A stretch of DNA of 37,736 nt from a virus, in IMG/VR virus record IMGVR_UViG_3300019776_000535, positions 1-37,736 of that record; one strand, written 5' to 3'. Under the pieces are notes generated by a model. The model worked only from the letters and a program-made list of their open reading frames with translations. It searched no databases and was not told the DNA's origin. A program made the translations under genes and the position numbers. This document shows, in pieces, positions 28,250-35,646 of this stretch; position 1 is the first letter of the stretch; the number at the start of each line of letters is the position of its first letter.

Positions 28250-30646
28250 TTAGGCCATTGCTCGACGGATGATTCCGCCTGAGCGCGTGGCTTCTGAAAT
28301 GCGTGAGTCGGCGATTTGACGCATCTGATCAGCGATGGCTTTGCTGACCACCTGACCTGTTTCAGCATTGGTCTGACCGCCTTGAACATTGACTTGGATT
28401 TGTCCGATTTGGATTGATGAGTCGCCACCGCTGCCTTGTGCGATGACACCAAGCTCACCACGAGCATTGCGGCGCAGCGGCATCACGCCTTCAGGACCAG
28501 CCTCGCCAAGAACGCCGAGACCGCCAGCGTGTCGGAACATCGTTGGGCTACCAAACACGTCGCCGTTGGCATACATCTGAACGCCGCTGCTGAATGCACC
28601 GCCGTTCTTCATCATCAGGCCACCAAGTCCTAAGCCCTGCATCAGCGGCTTGACGATGAGCAGTTGAACGGCAAGCTGAGCAAGGCCGTCGAGCATCGAC
28701 TTGATGAAGTCCTTGAAGCCAAACTTGCCAGTCGTGACGAGGCTGGTCAGACGGTTGCTAAAGTCGCCAAGCGACTTCTGCGAGAAGTCAGCGAATGCCT
28801 TGTTGACCGTTGGCAGCGAGTCGGCAAACGACTTTGCGCCAGCCTTCATGCCAGCCCAGTAGTCGTCTGAAGTTTCTTGTGCCTTCTTGTAGTTGATTTC
28901 AAGCTGACGAACAGACTTCTGCATAGCGTCGATGATTGCCATCGCTTCGCGTTCAAGCTCGTTCGCCTTTTCCTGGTCAGCTGGATCATTCGAGGCACGA
29001 AGCTTGTTTGCTTGCGTGAACTTTGCGTTCGACTTGCTTGATGCTTCTGACTGAATACCGCCGCGAACATTTTCGAACTCCATGTCAGCGAGTTCTTGCG
29101 GCGACATCGAGCGAGTCACTAGCGATGAGAAGGTCGTTTCCTTGACCTTGCGCTGCCAGCCGTAGGCGAGGTTCTGAAGTTCTTCAGCCGCAGCGGCTTG
29201 CTGCTGCATCAACTCAAGGACCTTCTGTGCGTCCTTGATTTCGTCGGCACGCGCTTGCTTCGCAAGTGCCAGCTGCTTGTTCTTGTCGATTTCAGTTGCG
29301 ACGGCGCTGAGGCCGTTCTTGTTGGCCTTGTCAATCAGCTCATTGAACTCGCGTTCGAGCTTGTTCTTCTCGACGTCCTTGCCAAGCAGCTTGTCGAGGG
29401 CATCGCCTTGCTGGTTGTAGAGGTCGACCGACTTGCCGAGCAGTTGCTCCTTCAGTCGCTCCATGCGCTGACGCTCGCGCTCTGCATCGGCAGCAGCACG
29501 ATCGCCATCGGTCTCGCCGCCAGTGACGCCCTTGATCTTTGTTTTAGGCTCAGTCGGTGAGCCACCAGCAGCCTTTGCTTCGGCAGCTTGTCGCGCGTTG
29601 TTGACGAAGTCTTGTGCTGCGGTGCTGCCAAAGCCAGCAAGAATCTTGTCGTTCTCGCTTCGAACATCTGCCAGCGTCTGCTTGAGCGCGTCGTATTTGG
29701 CTGCGGCTTCGCTGAAGCGGCCATTGACGATGGACCACATGATGTCGCCGAAGCCTGCGACGGCACCACCCATGATCACGATCGCGCCAGCGAAACCGCG
29801 GATCAGAGCCCATGCGCTGTTCGCCACGTCGATGACCGAAGCGATGCCCTGAGCGAAGCTCCACATCCACTCGGTGACCTTGTTCTTCAGCATCTCCTTG
29901 GTGGCGGTGTCCAGCTTGCCTGTCTCGTTGAACAGCTTGACGAAGGACTGCACGAGGGCATCAGCGACTGGCAGCACGCCGAGGCCGAAGATCTGTTGGA
30001 ACTGCGTGCCGACGACGCCAAGCTTCTTCATGCCGCGCTCGTAGTTCTCGGCCTGCGCAGCCATGTCGGAGGTGATCTTTGCGACGGTGTCGCCGCGATC
30101 GGCGTAGTCGTTCAGGAACTCCAGAAGGCCAGTGCCCTCCTTGCCAAACAGCGCCATCACGACGCTGTTCTTCTGCCAGCCGTCCTCGGTCTTGGCGAGG
30201 CGGTCAGCGACGACGCCAAGCAGCTCGCCTGTGTCGCCTGAGACTTCCTTGGCTGAGATGCCAAGCTGACGGAATGCTTCGGCTTGCTGCGACGTGTCCT
30301 TCGCAGCCTTGGCCTGCGATTGTTGCAGTCGGATGATTCCTTGCGTGACCTGCTCGATGGCGGTGCCCGACTGACCAGCGACTTGCTTCATCACCGATAG
30401 CTGCTCGACGGCAAGGCCAGTCTTCGTTGCCAGGTTGTTCAGGCCAGCAGCGCCATCCACGACGGTGTCGAACCACGACTTGAGGATGCCGATGCCGAGC
30501 GCGCCAGTGAGCGCAGCGAAGCCAGCCTTCAGCGGTGTCAGCGCGCCAGTGAGGCTATCGACCTTCTTGGCGGCGGTATCGAGCGCTTCGCCAGCGCGCT
30601 CGATGTCTCGCGTGTCTGCCTTGAAGATGAGATTGACCATGTCCAT
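28250..30646 (-). CDS. Tape measure protein (lambda H-like)
   Basis: A 798-aa protein. The N-terminus (MVNLIFKADTRDIERAGEAL) starts a long helical region with a hydrophobic segment near 265-300 (SAWALIRGFAGAIVIMGGAV). The middle is a highly charged coiled coil. The C-terminal part has the H-family signature (GGAFSSGVQMYANGDVFGSP, GVLGEAGPEGVMPLRRNARG). Tape measure length sets tail length; 798 aa suggests a tail of ordinary siphovirus size. The ATG overlaps the chaperone T stop (TAATG). Confidence 0.95.
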   Translation of the reverse strand: MDMVNLIFKADTRDIERAGEALDTAAKKVDSLTGALTPLKAGFAALTGALGIGILKSWFDTVVDGAAGLNNLATKTGLAVEQLSVMKQVAGQSGTAIEQVTQGIIRLQQSQAKAAKDTSQQAEAFRQLGISAKEVSGDTGELLGVVADRLAKTEDGWQKNSVVMALFGKEGTGLLEFLNDYADRGDTVAKITSDMAAQAENYERGMKKLGVVGTQFQQIFGLGVLPVADALVQSFVKLFNETGKLDTATKEMLKNKVTEWMWSFAQGIASVIDVANSAWALIRGFAGAIVIMGGAVAGFGDIMWSIVNGRFSEAAAKYDALKQTLADVRSENDKILAGFGSTAAQDFVNNARQAAEAKAAGGSPTEPKTKIKGVTGGETDGDRAAADAERERQRMERLKEQLLGKSVDLYNQQGDALDKLLGKDVEKNKLEREFNELIDKANKNGLSAVATEIDKNKQLALAKQARADEIKDAQKVLELMQQQAAAAEELQNLAYGWQRKVKETTFSSLVTRSMSPQELADMEFENVRGGIQSEASSKSNAKFTQANKLRASNDPADQEKANELEREAMAIIDAMQKSVRQLEINYKKAQETSDDYWAGMKAGAKSFADSLPTVNKAFADFSQKSLGDFSNRLTSLVTTGKFGFKDFIKSMLDGLAQLAVQLLIVKPLMQGLGLGGLMMKNGGAFSSGVQMYANGDVFGSPTMFRHAGGLGVLGEAGPEGVMPLRRNARGELGVIAQGSGGDSSIQIGQIQVNVQGGQTNAETGQVVSKAIADQMRQIADSRISEATRSGGIIRRAMA

Positions 30647-31089
30647 TATTTGTCTCCCTGCTTAGTGGTTGTATTTACTGCATCGAGCAATACAAGGTCC
30701 ATCGACTCAATCAAGTCGAGTTCCCAGGGCACAAGCTCAATCTGATGTAGACGCAACCACGCCTCAATCTCAGTCGATTGAATCGGATTCGGTCCGTCAA
30801 AGGATGAGGTGCGGCGAGAACTCAGCCGTATAAAAATGTCCCGAAGGCGACGAGCGCGTGGCTCAGTCACCTTTGGTTCTTTGACTTCGTTGAGTTCAAG
30901 CTGTAGCGAAGCGACAGCTTCTGTGTCGCCTGCCTTTTCTGCCTGTCGAAGGAAACTCTCCAGGCGTCCTGACCGCTCTGGGTCAGATGTTCGATGCGCT
31001 GCCCATTTCGCCCAGTTCAGCAGGCTTTGGTCGAAAGAAGTTTGCAGTGTCGTTGATGAACAACGCGATCTGCCCTCCAATCCAATCAA
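30646..31089 (-). CDS. Tail chaperone T-part, expressed as a G-T frameshift fusion
   Basis: This is an open frame without its own good start; it continues the chaperone G frame after a programmed frameshift. It overlaps G by about 110 nt (open in this frame back to about 31107). The T frame is +1 (equivalently -2) relative to G, unlike the -1 of lambda. Candidate slip sites in the overlap are TTC-TTT-CGA (31039-31031) and the G-rich 31013-31001. The C-terminal part is helical and charged. In lambda the GT fusion recruits tail tube protein to the tape measure. The coordinates give the ATG-bounded part only. Confidence 0.75.
   Translation of the reverse strand: MIGLEGRSRCSSTTLQTSFDQSLLNWAKWAAHRTSDPERSGRLESFLRQAEKAGDTEAVASLQLELNEVKEPKVTEPRARRLRDIFIRLSSRRTSSFDGPNPIQSTEIEAWLRLHQIELVPWELDLIESMDLVLLDAVNTTTKQGDK
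30672..30677 (-). promoter_or_regulatory. TAAATA late-type promoter before the tape measure
   Basis: TAAATA (minus) 25 nt before ATG 30646, inside the T frame. GGGAG is close to the ATG. No strong start-codon hairpin. Confidence 0.5.
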
Positions 31090-31405
31090 TCTCTGGGTCC
31101 GTGAACAGGGTTAGTGCTGTTTCTGGCGAGAACGGTCCGATTGCCTCGGCCAGCTCGTCATTCCAACCAACAACGCATTCGACATAGACGCTTGCCAGCA
31201 GCTTTGCTTGTTGCTCAAGTTCGAGCTTCTCAAGGTCAAGGTCAGCGCCGAGCGACTTGCGAACCTTTAGCTGAGCATCCTTGAACTGCTTAGACAGCGT
31301 GCCGACCAGATAGACGACGGCTTCAGTGTCACCATAGACTGGATGCTTCAGTTGAAGCTCCGCCTGCTGTGGGCGGAGGATTGACTTTAGTGAGTGCTTA
31401 GCCAT
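30983..31405 (-). CDS. Tail assembly chaperone G
   Basis: A 140-aa helical protein (MAKHSLKSILRPQQAELQLK ... VGWNDELAEAIGPFSPETAL) lying between the tail tube and tape measure genes, the invariant place of the tail chaperone in siphoviruses. Its end overlaps the T frame, consistent with frameshifting to make a small amount of G-T. The start overlaps the tail tube stop (TAATG) without a visible Shine-Dalgarno, so it is probably coupled. Confidence 0.85.
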   Translation of the reverse strand: MAKHSLKSILRPQQAELQLKHPVYGDTEAVVYLVGTLSKQFKDAQLKVRKSLGADLDLEKLELEQQAKLLASVYVECVVGWNDELAEAIGPFSPETALTLFTDPEIDWIGGQIALFINDTANFFRPKPAELGEMGSASNI

Positions 31406-32316
31406 TAGACGCGAGTCAGCTTGATTGCGGCAGTTTCAGTGCTGTCATAGACGGCAGTGAAGGCGATTTCTTGCTCGACTGGTCCAGTGCCATTCACTGG
31501 GATGGCGATGTTCGTGTAACGAATCTTCGGCAGAAGAATCGTCAACGAGTTAGCACCAGAAGTCATAGCGACTTGGAAGGTCGATGATGTGTTGTTGAGG
31601 AACTTGGTGTAAAGCGCGGCCGATGGGAAATAAGCCTTAGCGGTGCCCTTGACAAGGGTTTGGTCGCCAAGGATTTCTGATGGGTTGCTTGCGCCGAGTG
31701 CGCTCAATGCCTTCGAGCCGTTCTGAATGTCCAACGAGAAATCGGTCAGATAGGCAATGGTGCTGCCACCTTCAGTGAAGACGGTTGCCGAACCTTCGAT
31801 GTATGGTGTAGTTGCTGCCGCAGCGGTGTAGCCAGCGGAAGCATCAATGGTGGTTCCACCAGGAACGGTGGCCGTCAGACCTTGAAGCGTCCAGGTAGCC
31901 TTGACCATCGAGTTGTTCGGAATGGCGAGCTTGAGGCCAGACACAGTCACGCCAGTGAACGACTGGTAAAGCGTGTTGTCTTGCCAAGCGCGTTCAAACG
32001 TGAACGACTTGCGAGTGGTGCTGTTCTTCAGGACGTTAGTGGTCCAGGCACCGCGAAGCAGCGACTCAAACAATGCGTCTGATTCGGTAGGACGAAGCGC
32101 TTGCGATAGCTGACCTTCGACCGTGTAGTTGCCCTGATAGACGTCAAACAGGTTGCCGTCAGAGCGAATGGTCGAGTCCTCGAAGGTGCTGACCTTGCGA
32201 TTCAGGTCAAAGCCGTCGTAGTTGAGCGCAGTGAGTTGTGGGGTGGCAGGGGTAGTGCCGTGCGTGACTTCAGCGATAAACGCTACGTCGTGACGTGATC
32301 CAACTGAGTTTGGCAT
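31405..32316 (-). CDS. Major tail tube protein
   Basis: A 303-aa protein with the phage tail tube pattern: an N-terminal MPNSVGSRHDVAFIAEVTHG arm, TPATPQLTALNYDGFDLNRK, and alternating beta strands through to VNGTGPVEQEIAFTAVYDST. About six copies per ring polymerise around the tape measure. It should be one of the most expressed genes, and it has its own promoter and a leader hairpin that hides the start codon in read-through RNA. Confidence 0.92.
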   Translation of the reverse strand: MPNSVGSRHDVAFIAEVTHGTTPATPQLTALNYDGFDLNRKVSTFEDSTIRSDGNLFDVYQGNYTVEGQLSQALRPTESDALFESLLRGAWTTNVLKNSTTRKSFTFERAWQDNTLYQSFTGVTVSGLKLAIPNNSMVKATWTLQGLTATVPGGTTIDASAGYTAAAATTPYIEGSATVFTEGGSTIAYLTDFSLDIQNGSKALSALGASNPSEILGDQTLVKGTAKAYFPSAALYTKFLNNTSSTFQVAMTSGANSLTILLPKIRYTNIAIPVNGTGPVEQEIAFTAVYDSTETAAIKLTRV

Positions 32317-32350
32317 AGAAGGTTCTCCATAAAGGGGTTCCTTCTATTTA
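32314..32350 (-). promoter_or_regulatory. TAAATA promoter plus start-codon hairpin, tail tube gene
   Basis: TAAATA at 32350-32345. ATAGAAGG (32347-32340) pairs perfectly with CCTTCTAT (32322-32315), which includes the AT of the start codon; the 17-nt loop has GGAGA. Confidence 0.72.
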
Positions 32351-32356
32351 CGGGAT

Positions 32357-32755
32357 TTAGTCGCTTGTTATGGAGTTCCAGACGACGAGGACGCGCTCCA
32401 TCCACCAGCCCTCAACTAGCTCATCGGCATCGCGATAGGCAATCAGAGAATAGACCTCACCAGACTGAATCGAGTAGCTTAGGTCCTTTGGAAACTGCGA
32501 GACGACCGCGTCAGGGTAGGTGCTTGGACCTTGACCTGGCTTTGTGAAGATGTCGATTTGTGACATGCCTGGACGGAAGCGTTGTCCACCTGAACCAAGC
32601 GAAGCACTCCGTGCTGATGCGGGCAGATGTGTGATTCGTGCCCACACCTCCGACTCAGACGTGTCGATGAACTGATTTGGTGTTTGAATCGGGATGCCAG
32701 TGAGTGCTGCTGCGACGGTGGCTTCGATGTCAGCGTAGATTTCGTTGTATGTCAT
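32357..32755 (-). CDS. Tail terminator protein (DUF4128 type)
   Basis: A 132-aa protein. The N-terminal helix MTYNEIYADIEATVAAAL and the beta core (QTPNQFIDTSESEVWARITH, GMSQIDIFTKPGQG, ERVLVVWNSITSD) match DUF4128 tail terminators, which cap the tail tube and join it to the head. It sits between the neck protein and the tail tube, and its ATG overlaps the upstream stop (ATGA). Confidence 0.88.
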   Translation of the reverse strand: MTYNEIYADIEATVAAALTGIPIQTPNQFIDTSESEVWARITHLPASARSASLGSGGQRFRPGMSQIDIFTKPGQGPSTYPDAVVSQFPKDLSYSIQSGEVYSLIAYRDADELVEGWWMERVLVVWNSITSD

Positions 32756-33045
32756 TTCTTGGCCTTTCGCATAGCAATCTCAGTGATTTCGTCTTCCTCC
32801 AGAAGCGTGCGACCAACCATTCGTCGTGGTGCCATGTGAACGGTGCCGTGTTCGACGTATTTGAAGTAGTCTTCTAAGCTGGCGAACTCGATGCCTTCTT
32901 GCTTTTGAGTGAAGTAGTAGCTTTCCTTCAATCGACCAGACTTCTCAGGCGTCTTTTCTTTGACGCGCTCCATGAACTCGATTGCCCATTCTTCTTTGAA
33001 CTTGCGCAGTCGACTTTGTAGGTCAATGAAGATTTTGTCGTTCAT
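32752..33045 (-). CDS. Neck/tail-completion protein, HK97 gp10-like
   Basis: A 97-aa protein with the gp10 family markers: KTPEKSGRLKESYYFTQ, then YFKYVEHGTVHMAPRRMVGR. These proteins join the head-tail interface. It lies between the stopper candidate and the tail terminator with ATGA overlaps on both sides. Confidence 0.88.
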   Translation of the reverse strand: MNDKIFIDLQSRLRKFKEEWAIEFMERVKEKTPEKSGRLKESYYFTQKQEGIEFASLEDYFKYVEHGTVHMAPRRMVGRTLLEEDEITEIAMRKAKK

Positions 33046-33353
33046 TCGGCAAGGACTTTGTAAATGATGACCGTCGCTGCTGGTCGCAGCTTGCTGATTT
33101 CTAGAATGGTGTAGCTATCGTCAGCGGTTGAAACCTTGTCGCCAGCCTTGATGGCAACCGATGTCGCCGACAGCAGCAGTTCTGCCTTTACATCAGCAGC
33201 GAGGGTCAGGCCAGATTGCTTGGCGGAGGTGGTGACTGATTTGCGAATGCCACGAACGGTGCCGAGTTCGGTGCCCTGTCGAGTGACGGTCCAGGTTTGA
33301 CCGTAAATCGCCAGCAGGTCGGCGGCTGATGCTTGCAGTGCGTCGTAGTCCAT
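33042..33353 (-). CDS. Head closure/stopper candidate
   Basis: A 103-aa beta-rich protein (YGQTWTVTRQGTELGTVRGI ... VAIKAGDKVSTADDSYTILE) in the canonical position between the head-tail adaptor and the gp10-like neck protein. This pattern fits the SPP1 gp16/lambda FII type stopper. The assignment is mostly from position and fold resemblance. Confidence 0.75.
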   Translation of the reverse strand: MDYDALQASAADLLAIYGQTWTVTRQGTELGTVRGIRKSVTTSAKQSGLTLAADVKAELLLSATSVAIKAGDKVSTADDSYTILEISKLRPAATVIIYKVLAE

Positions 33354-33859
33354 TAGCGGACCTTTCGAATCACAACGCCAGCCTGAAGCAGCGATGCCAG
33401 AATGACCGACAGCTTGTAGAGTGGCTCAGCAGCGTAGCCAGTCGAATACTTCTTCGATGTCTTGATGACGTCGAGTTCGACGGTTTCGTCAGTGACCTGT
33501 GCGGCTGGCTGCGCGTATGGATTGGTGCCAGCCTCAATCATCACGGCCAGCTCAATCGTGGCTTGCTTGACCTCGGTCGGAATACCTGTGAAGTTCCGAT
33601 AGTTGCCAAACGAATCAACGATGAACCAATCAGTGCTTTGGTCGATGTTTGATGCTGTCGGACGGCGCGGCCAATGCAGCGGCTGGTCCAGTTGTTCCTT
33701 GACGCCGATGAAGCGAGCGCCGTAAAGGCGGTCGATTGCAATAGTTGCCTGCTTCAGACTGGCTTCGGCACTGCCGAGTTGGTCGATGCCGACCAATGTG
33801 CAGTAGTCAGTTGCTTCGGCTGTGCTGGCGTAGGTGTCGATTCCGACGGTGATTGCCAT
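33353..33859 (-). CDS. Head-tail connector/adaptor (DnaT-like / gp6-like)
   Basis: A 168-aa protein: MAITVGIDTYASTAEATDYC, LKQATIAIDRLYGARFIG, PLHWPRRPT, IPTEVKQATIELAVMIEAGT. This matches the phage adaptor often annotated as putative DnaT-like, which binds the portal ring. It heads the four-gene connector operon, with its own promoter after the capsid terminator. Confidence 0.85.
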   Translation of the reverse strand: MAITVGIDTYASTAEATDYCTLVGIDQLGSAEASLKQATIAIDRLYGARFIGVKEQLDQPLHWPRRPTASNIDQSTDWFIVDSFGNYRNFTGIPTEVKQATIELAVMIEAGTNPYAQPAAQVTDETVELDVIKTSKKYSTGYAAEPLYKLSVILASLLQAGVVIRKVR

Positions 33860-33881
33860 AGTTGCTCCCTGAAAGATGGTC

Positions 33882-33887
33882 TATTTA
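33882..33887 (-). promoter_or_regulatory. TAAATA late-type promoter for the connector operon
   Basis: TAAATA (minus) directly after the capsid terminator, CATC 3 nt later, 22 nt before ATG 33859; GGGAG is present. Only 4-bp start-codon pairings (CCAT/ATGG) are possible. Confidence 0.6.
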
Positions 33888-33897
33888 CTGAAAACAC

Positions 33898-33921
33898 AAA
33901 CGGGACCCGAAGGTCCCGTTT
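33898..33921 (-). terminator. Terminator after the major capsid gene
   Basis: A 10-bp stem, AAACGGGACC/GGTCCCGTTT, around a 4-nt loop. On the minus strand GTTTGTGTTTT follows. It lies between capsid and connector genes and would isolate the highly expressed capsid message. Confidence 0.85.
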
Positions 33922-33940
33922 TTCAGTGAGCCGTTACAGC

Positions 33941-34894
33941 TTAGACGCCAACGTTCCAGAGGCCAGCGACCGACTTGGTCGAATGGACGGCGAAGGTGCC
34001 ATACATCTTGACGCGCTTGATGAGCACGTCGGAACCTTCAGCGTAGCCAACGTCATCAACCAGCAGACCACCAGCTTGTGGAATGACGCCAGAGATACCC
34101 AGCTTGCGGGAACCGTCATCGAACACACCAGCGATGATGTGGGTCTGGTTGCCAGCAGTGCTAGTGACGTAGTCAGCAGCCATGAAGTCGTTGCGGAAGA
34201 TTGGCACGCCGTTGAAGGCATCAACCATCTTGCCGCCGACTTCCATCGTGGTCACGCCACCGAGGGCGCGGAGCAGCGAGCGGATTTTGCGAACGCCAGC
34301 ACCATTGGTCATGATGAACTGAGCATCGCCAGCGGTGACGGTGTGCAGGAGCAGGTCGAGCATGTCGAGGGTCAGCTCGGCATTGGCTTGGTCCAGCTTC
34401 TGTGCCGAGAAGGCGCTATCAGAGCCGATGATTTTGACCAGGCCGTCGAACTCAGCCGAGTTGGTGACGCCAGTGTCGTTCGATGCGGCTGGCGATGCGC
34501 TGTCACCAGCAACCATCAGACGCTGGAACTCGCGACCGATGGCCTTGGCCTTCAGTGCGACTTGGATTGCGACTGGGTCATTGCCAGCGCCTTCACCAAC
34601 GCCTTGAGCGATGTCCTGACCAGCGATTTCAGCGTCGCCAATCAGAGTGATGAGGGCTTGTGCGACCTGGGTGAAGGTTGCAGCGCCCTTAGCGTTGGTC
34701 GTTGCCTGACCACGGCCACCAGCGATGACGCCACCGAGAGTGGCTTCACGGTTGAACGCGTAGGCGTTGCCAGTGACGGTGTTGAACGGCAGAAGGTCAT
34801 ACAGCGGATTGACCGTGATGATTGATTGTGCGAGACCTGCGGCGAGGTCGTCATAGCCAAGCTTCTTGACTTCGGAAAGAGTGATTAGTGCCAT
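33941..34894 (-). CDS. Major capsid protein, HK97 fold
   Basis: A 317-aa protein. MALITLSEVKKLGYDDLAAG, then a spine-like central part (VAIQVALKAKAIGREFQRLM), AQFIMTNGAGVRKIRSLLRA, and FNGVPIFRNDFMAADY are typical of a family of phage major capsid proteins. It follows the scaffold and has its own promoter and a strong terminator. Codons are highly biased, as expected for the most abundant virion protein. Confidence 0.92.
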   Translation of the reverse strand: MALITLSEVKKLGYDDLAAGLAQSIITVNPLYDLLPFNTVTGNAYAFNREATLGGVIAGGRGQATTNAKGAATFTQVAQALITLIGDAEIAGQDIAQGVGEGAGNDPVAIQVALKAKAIGREFQRLMVAGDSASPAASNDTGVTNSAEFDGLVKIIGSDSAFSAQKLDQANAELTLDMLDLLLHTVTAGDAQFIMTNGAGVRKIRSLLRALGGVTTMEVGGKMVDAFNGVPIFRNDFMAADYVTSTAGNQTHIIAGVFDDGSRKLGISGVIPQAGGLLVDDVGYAEGSDVLIKRVKMYGTFAVHSTKSVAGLWNVGV

Positions 34895-34922
34895 TTTGTG
34901 GGCTCCCTAGTTTGATTTGGAT

Positions 34923-34938
34923 GACGCTATTTAGCGTC
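34923..34938 (-). promoter_or_regulatory. TAAATA promoter of the capsid gene within a palindrome
   Basis: GACGCTA-TT-TAGCGTC: perfect 7-bp arms centred on the TAAATA motif (34933-34928), which also contains the scaffold stop codon. CATC follows 4 nt later; ATG 34894 is 33 nt downstream with GGGAG. Confidence 0.65.
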
Positions 34939-35602
34939 GTTTTGCCAAACCAGCGGAAATCAAATCAACTGGTGATTTCTTGTCTCCGACGATGGTTGGC
35001 TTGCCAGTTTTTTGTGCTCCCGCCCCGCGAGATGCCGTGAATAGATGAGGTGCCTTTTCGGCAAGCGATGCCATCCACGCATCGACGGTCAGCTTGTTGC
35101 CCTTGGCATCAAGAACACCGTCCTTCGCTGCGACTTGTCCATCAACAGCGGTGAATGTCGAAGCTGCTCGTGCGAGCACATCATCGAGGGCGGTTTCTTG
35201 CACACCGTGCTTGAGAGCCGCTGCCGATACCGCATTGGTCACAACCACGCGCTCAAGTTGAGTGCTAGTTGAACCAAGCTTGGTATTTAGTTCTGCAATC
35301 GAGGCTTCATAGGCGGCCTTCATTTCGGCTGCCTTCTGAAGCGCTTGTTCTTCAATCTTCGCGTTTAGCTTGTCAGAGCTGAACTCGCCACTCTTGAACA
35401 TTTGCTCGAATCGGCCGAGTTCATCGACCTGCTTCTTCAGCGTGATGTTCGTGTCGCGGAACTCCTTGAGCTTCGCTTTATGTGTTTCGACTTCGGAGGC
35501 AGGCACTGCGCCTTCAACCTTCAGTCTGAAGCTGCCGTCACCAGCATCTTCGTAATACTGCTCCAACCCCGTTGGAACTTCGTTTGTTTGGAACTTAAGC
35601 AT
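34931..35602 (-). CDS. Scaffolding protein
   Basis: A 223-aa protein: a short beta N-terminus (MLKFQTNEVPTGLEQYYEDA), a long coiled coil at about 40-110 (HKAKLKEFRDTNITLKKQVD ... IAELNTKLGSTSTQLERVVV), then a C-terminal capsid-binding part. This is the usual layout of a phage minor structural GP20-type scaffold. It lies between portal and capsid. No protease domain is fused. Confidence 0.88.
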   Translation of the reverse strand: MLKFQTNEVPTGLEQYYEDAGDGSFRLKVEGAVPASEVETHKAKLKEFRDTNITLKKQVDELGRFEQMFKSGEFSSDKLNAKIEEQALQKAAEMKAAYEASIAELNTKLGSTSTQLERVVVTNAVSAAALKHGVQETALDDVLARAASTFTAVDGQVAAKDGVLDAKGNKLTVDAWMASLAEKAPHLFTASRGAGAQKTGKPTIVGDKKSPVDLISAGLAKRR

Positions 35603-35646
35603 CTTTTATCGTCTCCCCGAGACTTTGTTGAAGATGCTTCTATTTA
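35597..35646 (-). promoter_or_regulatory. TAAATA promoter plus nested start-codon hairpins, scaffold gene
   Basis: TAAATA at 35646-35641. AAGCATCTT (35639-35631) pairs over 9 bp with AAGATGCTT (35605-35597), which contains the whole start codon. Inside the loop GTCTC-GGG-GAGAC folds over the Shine-Dalgarno. Confidence 0.7.

Noticed and set aside
29588-30241. 217-codon plus-strand open frame inside the tape measure
   Set aside because: Antisense shadow of the tape measure gene.
33674-34825. 383-codon plus-strand open frame opposite the capsid gene
   Set aside because: Antisense shadow of the strongly codon-biased capsid and connector genes; no ribosome site or family signal.
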